In this document: positions 1-6,367 of the stretch, piece by piece
How positions within the stretch are numbered: the stretch's first letter is position 1
Layout of the letters: each line of letters starts with the position of its first letter
Assembly (NCBI GenBank): GCA_004294465.1
Contig: REAV01000126.1
Location: 1-7,385 of the forward strand
From: Sphingobacteriia bacterium
GTDB lineage: Bacteria; Bacteroidota; Bacteroidia; Chitinophagales; Chitinophagaceae
DNA: 7,385 nucleotides
Reading direction: 5' to 3'
The notes under the pieces: model-generated
Databases searched by the model: none
Told to the model about the DNA's origin: nothing
What the model saw: only the letters and a program-made list of their open reading frames with translations
Translations under genes and position numbers: made by a program

Positions 1-108
1 TTTTAAATCACTATCTTCTTTTATAGCTTGATTGATAGCGCTAGTTAATTCAGGTGTGCAATCCTTGTATATATACATAATCAGTTCCTCTTCTTTAAAA
101 TTTTTCAT
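1..108 (-). CDS. N-terminal fragment of an unrecognised small protein, cut by the window edge
   Basis: An open frame of 36 codons starts at an ATG (106-108) and reads without a stop to base 1, so the 3' part is outside the window. The peptide begins MKNFKEEELIMYIYKDC and continues as an acidic, probably helical segment (PELTSAINQAIKEDSDLK). The pattern of an N-terminal EEEL-IMYIY stretch followed by a charged helix resembles, from memory, short Bacteroidota proteins with an anti-sigma-like or regulatory helix, but no diagnostic motif is visible and I do not assign a function. A second in-frame ATG at 76-78 (codon 11) is preceded by a purine-rich AAGAGGAA stretch and could be the true start. 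The gene lies 121 bases downstream of divIC on the same strand. That it is a gene at all rests on the uninterrupted frame and its protein-like composition. Confidence 0.5.
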   Translation of the reverse strand, partial: MKNFKEEELIMYIYKDCTPELTSAINQAIKEDSDLK

Positions 109-229
109 AAGCAGCGATCTGCGTGAATAAGAGGATACGGCGCTTTATTTAAACGGCGGCACAGCAATAATATTGTTATTATTTACCTTAAAAGAGAGTT
201 AAAAGCCACCCAACGTTCTTTGAACTATT
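109..229. other. Intergenic region between divIC and the left-edge gene
   Basis: This 121-base gap holds no supported gene. It contains a perfect AT-only hairpin (166-183, arms AATAATA/TATTATT with a four-base loop) without a T-tract on either strand, and a short GTTC-TTT-GAAC palindrome (215-225). Neither qualifies as a convincing intrinsic terminator. I found no good TTG/TAnnTTTG promoter pair for the left-edge gene. Confidence 0.4.
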
Positions 230-532
230 TTATTTTTTAGCAGTAGTAGAATCTTCAAAAATATAAATGTCCTCCCCGTCTTTTTTCATTAAGTACCTTT
301 CTCTAGCGTATTTTTCTAAGGCAGCAGGGCTGTTTTGTAAATCACCAAGTTCTTTGCGGGTTTTATCGATCTCTTTTTGATAATAGGCTTTCTTTTGTTC
401 CAATTTATACAATTCGTCTCTGCGTTCTTTTTGTTGAAAATAGTCTCGTTGATCGATGAATAACATCCATACTATAAAAAACACCCCTGCAAGAAGGAAT
501 TTATTGGTAATGATGGGGATGATTTTTTTCAT
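230..532 (-). CDS. Septum formation initiator family protein (DivIC/FtsB-like)
   Basis: A 100-residue protein with the standard architecture of the DivIC/FtsB cell-division family. It has a short basic cytoplasmic N-terminus (MKKIIPIITNK) and one transmembrane helix at about residues 12-26. A charged coiled coil rich in K, E, Q and R follows at about 28-66, then a C-terminal PAALEKYARERYLMKKDGEDIYIF-type region (about 69-92) that matches the family's conserved 'ARE...GE' tail. In the family, the protein sits in the inner membrane and forms a divisome subcomplex with FtsL/DivIB-type partners that activates septal peptidoglycan synthesis. Length is typical. The next in-frame Met lies inside the membrane helix, so the ATG at 530-532 is the only sensible start. 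It has no Shine-Dalgarno sequence: the bases in front are the U-tract of a terminator. The gene follows enolase, an arrangement I recall as common in Bacteroidota. It could be named divIC or ftsB; sequence alone does not decide. Confidence 0.9.
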   Translation of the reverse strand: MKKIIPIITNKFLLAGVFFIVWMLFIDQRDYFQQKERRDELYKLEQKKAYYQKEIDKTRKELGDLQNSPAALEKYARERYLMKKDGEDIYIFEDSTTAKK

Positions 533-538
533 ACTGGT

Positions 539-586
539 AAAAAAAAATTGGCAGATAAAAGTAATCAGAAACTCTTATCTGCCAAT
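539..586 (-). terminator. Strong intrinsic terminator after eno
   Basis: On the minus strand the arms at 572-586 and 547-561 form a 15-pair stem with one G-U wobble. The outer 12 pairs (ATTGGCAGATAA/TTATCTGCCAAT) are perfect, the loop is 10 bases (562-571), and the stem runs directly into nine T residues (539-547, the first of them being the last stem base). It lies 31 bases after the enolase stop codon. The plus strand has no T-tract after the stem, so it acts in the minus direction only. The U-tract ends 6 bases from the divIC ATG. Confidence 0.9.
556..585 (-). promoter_or_regulatory. Candidate divIC promoter embedded in the terminator hairpin
   Basis: On the minus strand a TTG (583-585) is followed after exactly 19 bases by TACTTTTA (556-563). 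This is seven of eight positions of the Bacteroidota -7 element TAnnTTTG at a usual -33/-7 spacing. Transcription would start at roughly 548-552, inside the descending arm of the hairpin. The divIC mRNA would then have a leader of about 16-20 bases and lack the terminator stem. The match is short and the region AT-rich, so chance is possible. Confidence 0.4.
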
Positions 587-617
587 CAATAATTAATTCA
601 CAACTGTGTGTAGCTAA

Positions 618-1910
<1,293 letters not shown>

Positions 1911-1972
1911 TTAGATATTAGTTATTTGTTATAAGTTATTGATTGGAGGGATAAAGATAAGCAATATGTAGT

Positions 1973-2680
1973 TTATACACTTAAAGGCTTTGTTAAGTCT
2001 GCGAAAACAGCTTCCAGAGGCTTACTGACTTTGAGTTTGGCTAAATTATCATCCGCCACAATTTTGCCTTTATGAATGATGATAACCCGATCGCAAATAG
2101 CTTCTACTTCCTGTAAAATATGACTCGAAAATAATACCGTTTTATTGGCCCCTTCTGCTTTTATTAAGTTCCTAATTTCTATAATTTGATTGGGGTCTAA
2201 TCCACTGGTTGGTTCATCCAAAATCAATACTTCTGGTTGATGAATGAGGGCAGCTGCTAATCCCACTCTTTGTTTATATCCTTTAGAGAGTTGATTGATT
2301 TTTTTGTGTTGTTCAACGGTTAATCCCACTTTTTCAATAATATGATCAATGGCATTTGCATCTTTTATTTGATGAACTCCTGCTATTAAAGAAAGATACT
2401 CTTTTACATACATATCGGCATACAAGGGGTTGGCTTCCGGTAAATAACCGATTTTTTGTTTGCAAGCAATGGGTTGTTCCGCAATATTTTTTTGGCCAAT
2501 CAATACTTTTCCTTCATTGGGTTGAAGGTAACCGGTAATCATTTTTAAGGTGGTGCTTTTGCCTGCTCCATTGGGTCCTAAAAATCCAACTATTTCTCCT
2601 TTTCCGATAGTAAATGAAATATTCTTAACTGCTTTTTGTTCTCCGTAAAATTTGGAGAGCCCAACAACTTCAATCGACAT
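1973..2680 (-). CDS. ABC transporter ATP-binding protein, GldA-like
   Basis: A 235-residue ABC ATPase, counted from the ATG at 2678-2680. The longer frame uses a TTG at 2696-2698 and adds six residues without family support. Walker A is GPNGAGKST (35-43). The Q-loop region reads GYLPEANPLY (78-87), with Glu where Gln is usual. The signature is LSKGYKQRV (131-139), Walker B is VLILDEP (151-157), the D-loop is SGLD (159-162) and the H-loop His is 187. The LSKGYKQRVGLA, PTSGLDPNQ and HILQEVEAICDRVIII blocks resemble GldA of gliding Bacteroidota and related export or ABC-2 type ATPases. It should energise a membrane permease from the cytoplasmic side; none is encoded here. It lacks most of the 60-70-residue tail expected after the nucleotide-binding domain but keeps a terminal LEAVFADLT. 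The substrate is unknown, and a role in gliding is only suggested by similarity. Confidence 0.9.
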   Translation of the reverse strand: MSIEVVGLSKFYGEQKAVKNISFTIGKGEIVGFLGPNGAGKSTTLKMITGYLQPNEGKVLIGQKNIAEQPIACKQKIGYLPEANPLYADMYVKEYLSLIAGVHQIKDANAIDHIIEKVGLTVEQHKKINQLSKGYKQRVGLAAALIHQPEVLILDEPTSGLDPNQIIEIRNLIKAEGANKTVLFSSHILQEVEAICDRVIIIHKGKIVADDNLAKLKVSKPLEAVFADLTKPLSV

Positions 2681-2695
2681 AATTCCGCTTTGATT

Positions 2696-2703
2696 CAAAA
2701 ATA
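2696..2703 (-). promoter_or_regulatory. Possible -7 promoter element for the ABC ATPase gene
   Basis: The minus strand reads TATTTTTG, a full match to the Bacteroidota -7 consensus TAnnTTTG, 15 bases before the ATPase ATG. No TTG is present 17-23 bases upstream, so the -33 half is missing. The ATPase may therefore be read from upstream, or weakly from here. An AGCGGAATT stretch just before the ATG is the nearest thing to a ribosome binding site. Confidence 0.25.
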
Positions 2704-2730
2704 ATAAAATTAGGCTTTCCCATTTGTTAA

Positions 2731-2949
2731 TTAAATTTTATCGTACTCTCCCTTTAATGCATAGTATCCAAAAATCATCAAACCAAGGGCAATTGGAAGA
2801 AATACTATCCCAAAAACCGCCCACTGAATTTTTGTGTCGATGCCAGGTTTGGCAATTATTTGAGTGGCCGCCGTTTGAACTAAATAATACATGGATATTG
2901 GTCCTAATAAAATCCAGATAATGCCTGCATATTTTTTTAGTTGATTCAT
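2731..2949 (-). CDS. Small two-helix membrane protein, putative accessory subunit of the adjacent MFS transporter
   Basis: A 72-residue hydrophobic protein starting at the ATG at 2947-2949. An upstream TTG (2971-2973) would overlap the transporter gene by 11 bases and is less likely. Two transmembrane helices are evident, about residues 8-25 (GIIWILLGPISMYYLV) and 43-64 (WAVFGIVFLPIALGLMIFGYYA). They are joined by a polar linker containing KPGIDTKIQW, and the protein ends in a charged KGEYDKI tail. The ATG is 13 bases after the transporter stop codon, so the two are almost certainly cotranscribed. I recall short Bacteroidota proteins of this type (containing WILLGP and FGYYALKGEYD) encoded next to MFS carriers and annotated as DUF or small-subunit proteins. 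The biochemical role is not known to me; assisting folding, stability or activity of the carrier is an inference from proximity. Confidence 0.8.
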   Translation of the reverse strand: MNQLKKYAGIIWILLGPISMYYLVQTAATQIIAKPGIDTKIQWAVFGIVFLPIALGLMIFGYYALKGEYDKI

Positions 2950-2962
2950 AATTGTATCAATT

Positions 2963-4333
2963 TTATGCCTCAATAGGAGGGTCTATTTTATTTTGAATAT
3001 ACAATGTGCCAATCACTAAACATATTGATGAAACAATTATTGGATACATCAATCCTGCCAGTTTATCGTCGGTATAAATGGTGGTAAGTAATGTTGCAAT
3101 GAATGGTGTTAATCCACCGAAAACACCATTGCCTATATGATATGGCAAAGACATAGAAGTGTAACGGATTTTTGTAGGAAATAATTCCACTAAAAATGCA
3201 GCAATTGGCCCATACACCATGGTAACATAAATGATCATGATAAAAACAATCCCTACCATTTTCCAATAGGCTATACCTGAAAGCGTTCTAACCATAGTTT
3301 CACCAATATAGGTGGTGGTTGCTTCTGTTTCGGCAATTTGTAATAAAGAATTGAATAAAAAATGATAAGATATAATTGCTAAAAACATTCCAGTTAACAT
3401 GATCCACTTTCTGCCAATTTTATCGCTCCATGCTCCAAACACTACAAAGAATGGAGTGCCGAATAAAATGGCCCAAATGATTAAAGTACGTGATTGATCA
3501 AAGTCTATTTTACATACATTTTCAATAAATGATTGCGCATAAAATTGGCCTGTATACCAAACCACCCCTTGTCCCATGGTTGCTCCGAACAATGCCAATA
3601 AAACCATTTTTAAATTGGTCTTATGACCAAAACTTTCTTTGATCGGATTAACAGATGTTTTTCCACTCGCTTTTAGCTCTGTAAAAAGCGGCGACTCTTT
3701 CATCTTAAGTCGAATGTAAATCGAAACGATAACCAGTAATATAGATACCAAAAAAGGAATCCGCCAGCCCCAATCATTGAATTTGGCAATTGATTTTGCC
3801 GCATTGGCATCCAATGAATGTCTTGTTAAAAGAATCACTCCAAGGGAAACAAATAAACCCAATGTTGCGGTTGTTTGAATCCATGAAGTATAGAATCCTC
3901 TTTTGTGTTCTGGAGCATGTTCTGCAACATAAGTAGCGGCTCCGCCATATTCTCCCCCTAAAGCCAATCCTTGTAATAAGCGCAATAATAATACTAATAT
4001 AGGGGCGGCATATCCGATACTATCGAAACCAGGAATCAAGCCAATGGCAAAAGTGGATCCACCCATAATCACCAAAGTGAGTAAGAATGTATGTTTCCTG
4101 CCGATGATATCTCCCAGTCGACCAAAAACCAAGGCACCAAATGGCCTTACGATAAATCCAGCAGCAAATGTAGCAAGGGTAGAAAGCAATGCTGCAGTTG
4201 GATTTGTTTTTGGAAAAAATTGACTGGCTATTACCGTTGCTAAGCTTCCGAAAATATAAAAATCGTACCATTCAATCAGCGTTCCCATGGAGGAAGCGGT
4301 GATTACTTTGCGCAATGTTTTTGTTTCGTTCAT
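2963..4333 (-). CDS. MFS transporter of the metabolite:H+ symporter (MHS) family
   Basis: A 456-residue integral membrane carrier with about twelve hydrophobic helices. The start is the ATG at 4331-4333; a TTG three codons upstream is less likely. MHS-family marks are clear: GTLIEWYDFYIFG in the first helix (17-29), RPFGALVFGRLGDIIGRK (63-80, containing motif A) and RLLQGLALGGEYGGA (118-132). A second motif A-like loop, GAWSDKIGRKW (300-310), lies between the later helices. Characterised members (ProP, KgtP, ShiA, citrate carriers) couple uptake of organic acids or zwitterions to protons. The exact substrate cannot be read from sequence. Divergence from acs suggests a monocarboxylate such as acetate, or another compound metabolised through acetyl-CoA. 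The small two-helix protein follows 13 bases downstream. The next gene in line, the ABC ATPase, is 50 bases beyond that and is probably functionally unrelated. Confidence 0.93.
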   Translation of the reverse strand: MNETKTLRKVITASSMGTLIEWYDFYIFGSLATVIASQFFPKTNPTAALLSTLATFAAGFIVRPFGALVFGRLGDIIGRKHTFLLTLVIMGGSTFAIGLIPGFDSIGYAAPILVLLLRLLQGLALGGEYGGAATYVAEHAPEHKRGFYTSWIQTTATLGLFVSLGVILLTRHSLDANAAKSIAKFNDWGWRIPFLVSILLVIVSIYIRLKMKESPLFTELKASGKTSVNPIKESFGHKTNLKMVLLALFGATMGQGVVWYTGQFYAQSFIENVCKIDFDQSRTLIIWAILFGTPFFVVFGAWSDKIGRKWIMLTGMFLAIISYHFLFNSLLQIAETEATTTYIGETMVRTLSGIAYWKMVGIVFIMIIYVTMVYGPIAAFLVELFPTKIRYTSMSLPYHIGNGVFGGLTPFIATLLTTIYTDDKLAGLMYPIIVSSICLVIGTLYIQNKIDPPIEA

Positions 4334-4357
4334 GTTGTACAATGAAACATCAACTTA

Positions 4358-4393
4358 CGCCAATATTAGCATATTGCCAAGCAAGTATTGGCG
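4358..4393. promoter_or_regulatory. Inverted repeat in the divergent transporter/acs control region
   Basis: Perfect 8-base arms CGCCAATA (4358-4365) and TATTGGCG (4386-4393) are separated by 20 bases; extending them by two gives nine of ten matching. A related ATATTGCC (4371-4378) lies between them, so parts of the motif occur three times. The element sits in the 87-base gap between the two start codons and is a candidate operator for a dimeric regulator acting on both genes. No T-tract follows on either strand, so a terminator is unlikely. Confidence 0.5.
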
Positions 4394-4401
4394 TATATTT
4401 A
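4374..4401 (+). promoter_or_regulatory. Candidate acs promoter
   Basis: A TTG (4374-4376) is followed after 17 bases by TATATTTA (4394-4401), seven of eight positions of the Bacteroidota -7 element TAnnTTTG. This would place the transcript start about 10-15 bases before the acs ATG. The repeat at 4358-4393 would overlap the -33 region and abut the -7 element. A second weaker option uses GAAATTTG (4407-4414) as the -7 element, which would give an almost leaderless mRNA. Confidence 0.35.
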
Positions 4402-4420
4402 TATTCGAAATTTGTTTGTC

Positions 4421-6367
4421 ATGAGTTATCCTTATCAGATCAAGAGTTTAGAAGAATATCAAATTGCCTATCAAAAAAGTATAGAAGATCCTGCAGGTTT
4501 TTGGGAAGAGATTGCCAATCATTTTACCTGGAAGAAAAAATGGAATAGCAAGGCTGATGTGCTCAACTGGAATTTTAAAGAACCCAAAGTAGAATGGTTC
4601 AAGGGCGCCAAATTAAATATCACTGAAAATTGTTTGGACAGACATTTGGCCGAAAGAGGCAATCAGCCTGCTTTAATTTGGGAAGCCAATGATCCTGATT
4701 ATCCTAGCCGAATCTTAACATATAAAAAATTGCATGAAAAAGTTTGTCAATTTGCCCATGTATTAAAAAACAATGGGGTACAAAAGGGCGATCGGGTTTG
4801 CATTTATATGGGTATGCTTCCCAGGTTGGCCATTGCTGTATTGGCATGCGCAAGAATAGGGGCAGTGCACAGTGTAATCTTTGGTGGATTTTCTGCACAG
4901 AGTATTGCAGATAGATTAGAAGATGCCCAGGCAACATTTATTATCACCTGCGATGGTGCATACCGTGGAGCAAAAGACATTCCATTAAAAAGTGTAATTG
5001 ATGATGCATTAATCGGAAATAAAACCATCAAAAAAGTAATTGTTGCAACCCGCACCAGAACAGCGGTATCCATGATCAAAGGAAGAGATGTGTGGTGGGA
5101 AGATGAGGTACAACAAGTAGAAGATAGTGGAATCACTTTTATTGAAGCAGAAGAAATGGATGCAGAAGATCCATTGTTCATTTTATATACATCAGGGAGC
5201 ACTGGCAAACCAAAAGGAGTAGTACATACCTGTGGTGGATATATGATTTATGCCAACTATACTTTTGTAAATGTGTTTCAATATCAACCGGGTCAAATTC
5301 ATTTTTGTACGGCTGATATTGGTTGGATCACTGGCCATAGTTATATTGTATATGGTCCATTAAGTGCTGGTGCAACAACATTGATGTTCGAAGGTGTGCC
5401 AACCTACCCAGATGCAGGAAGGTTCTGGGATATTGTAGATAAATTCAAAGTAAATATTTTATACACTGCACCTACTGCTATCAGAAGTTTGATGGGATTT
5501 GGTTTGGGGCCATTGCAAGGAAAAGATTTATCTTCTTTGAAAGTGCTTGGAACTGTAGGAGAGCCAATTAACGAAGAAGCATGGCATTGGTATGATGAAA
5601 ATGTGGGCAAGAAAAAATGCCCCATTGTAGATACCTGGTGGCAAACTGAAACGGGTGCTTGTTTGATCAGTAATTTAGCAGGTATTACACCTTCTAAACC
5701 TAGTTGGGCAACACTTCCTATGCCTGGTGTTCAAATGCTATTGGTAGATGAGCATGGAAAAGAAGTGATTGGTGAACCTGGTCAAACAGTGTCTGGTAAT
5801 TTATGCATCAAAGCACCTTGGCCTGGAATTTTAAGAACCACTTGGGGTGATCATGAACGTTGCAGAACCAATTATTTTGCCACTTACGAGAACCTGTATT
5901 TTACAGGAGATGGCGCATTGCGCGATAAAGATGGCAATTACAGAATTACAGGTAGAGTAGATGATGTGTTAAATGTAAGTGGACATAGAATTGGAACTGC
6001 AGAAGTAGAGAATGCGTTGAATATGCATGCAGGTGTAGTAGAGAGTGCAGTTGTAGGATATCCGCATGATGTAAAAGGGCAGGGTATTTATGCTTTTGTA
6101 ATTTATCAGGGATCACATGCACAGAATACACACGGCTCGGGCGATCTGGTGCGAAAAGATATTTTGCAAACGGTTACCAGAATGATTGGAGCCATAGCTA
6201 AGCCCGATAAAATTCAATTTGTTTCTGGCTTACCAAAAACCAGAAGCGGAAAAATCATGCGCCGAATCTTGCGCAAAATTGCTGAAGGTGAAACAGAGAA
6301 TTTAGGGGATATTTCTACTTTGCTCGATCCAGGTGTGGTAGAAGAAATTAAGAATGGGAGGATTTAA
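4421..6367 (+). CDS. acs: Acetyl-CoA synthetase (AMP-forming acetate:CoA ligase)
   Basis: A 648-residue Acs of normal length. The start is the ATG at 4421; a longer frame opening at TTG 4388 would run through the promoter region. It converts acetate, ATP and CoA to acetyl-CoA via acetyl-AMP in the cytoplasm. The ANL-family motifs are in order: the P-loop-like YTSGSTGKPKG (256-266), TVGEPINEEAW (378-388), DTWWQTETG (404-412) with the Trp407 that closes the small acetate pocket in known Acs enzymes, and YFTGDGA (493-499). These are followed by the hinge and C-terminal domain ITGRVDDVLNVSGHR (509-523), and by PKTRSGKIMRR (605-615). Lys611 in the last motif is the catalytic lysine that Gcn5-type acetyltransferases inactivate and sirtuins restore in characterised homologues, so the same control is possible here. 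Propionate may be a side substrate. It is divergent from the MHS transporter and converges with the serine hydrolase, overlapping by four bases at the stop codons. Confidence 0.98.
   Translation: MSYPYQIKSLEEYQIAYQKSIEDPAGFWEEIANHFTWKKKWNSKADVLNWNFKEPKVEWFKGAKLNITENCLDRHLAERGNQPALIWEANDPDYPSRILTYKKLHEKVCQFAHVLKNNGVQKGDRVCIYMGMLPRLAIAVLACARIGAVHSVIFGGFSAQSIADRLEDAQATFIITCDGAYRGAKDIPLKSVIDDALIGNKTIKKVIVATRTRTAVSMIKGRDVWWEDEVQQVEDSGITFIEAEEMDAEDPLFILYTSGSTGKPKGVVHTCGGYMIYANYTFVNVFQYQPGQIHFCTADIGWITGHSYIVYGPLSAGATTLMFEGVPTYPDAGRFWDIVDKFKVNILYTAPTAIRSLMGFGLGPLQGKDLSSLKVLGTVGEPINEEAWHWYDENVGKKKCPIVDTWWQTETGACLISNLAGITPSKPSWATLPMPGVQMLLVDEHGKEVIGEPGQTVSGNLCIKAPWPGILRTTWGDHERCRTNYFATYENLYFTGDGALRDKDGNYRITGRVDDVLNVSGHRIGTAEVENALNMHAGVVESAVVGYPHDVKGQGIYAFVIYQGSHAQNTHGSGDLVRKDILQTVTRMIGAIAKPDKIQFVSGLPKTRSGKIMRRILRKIAEGETENLGDISTLLDPGVVEEIKNGRI

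Noticed and set aside
138..160. Apparent GC-rich palindrome around TTTATTTAAA in the spacer before the left-edge gene
   Set aside because: When the arms are paired base by base, only the inner four A-T pairs and a few outer ones match, so it cannot form a stable stem.
166..183. Perfect AATAATA/TATTATT hairpin as a terminator or regulator
   Set aside because: The stem is only seven A-T pairs and no T-tract follows on either strand; such palindromes arise easily in AT-rich spacers.
215..225. GTTC-TTT-GAAC palindrome followed by T-rich sequence on the plus strand
   Set aside because: A four-pair stem with a three-base loop is too weak for an intrinsic terminator, and no plus-strand gene ends here.
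1920..1940. Short direct repeat AGTTATT upstream of enolase
   Set aside because: Seven bases repeated once in an AT-rich leader is within chance expectation, and no promoter or binding-site pattern accompanies it.
3063..4271. Minus-strand open frames of 67 and 83 codons within the transporter gene
   Set aside because: They lie in another frame of the MHS carrier, are rich in H, C, W and Y as expected of out-of-frame reading, and match no family I know.
4388..4420. Upstream TTG start for acs adding 11 residues
   Set aside because: The added residues would cover the -7 candidate and part of the inverted repeat, and Acs proteins normally begin close to the ATG at 4421.
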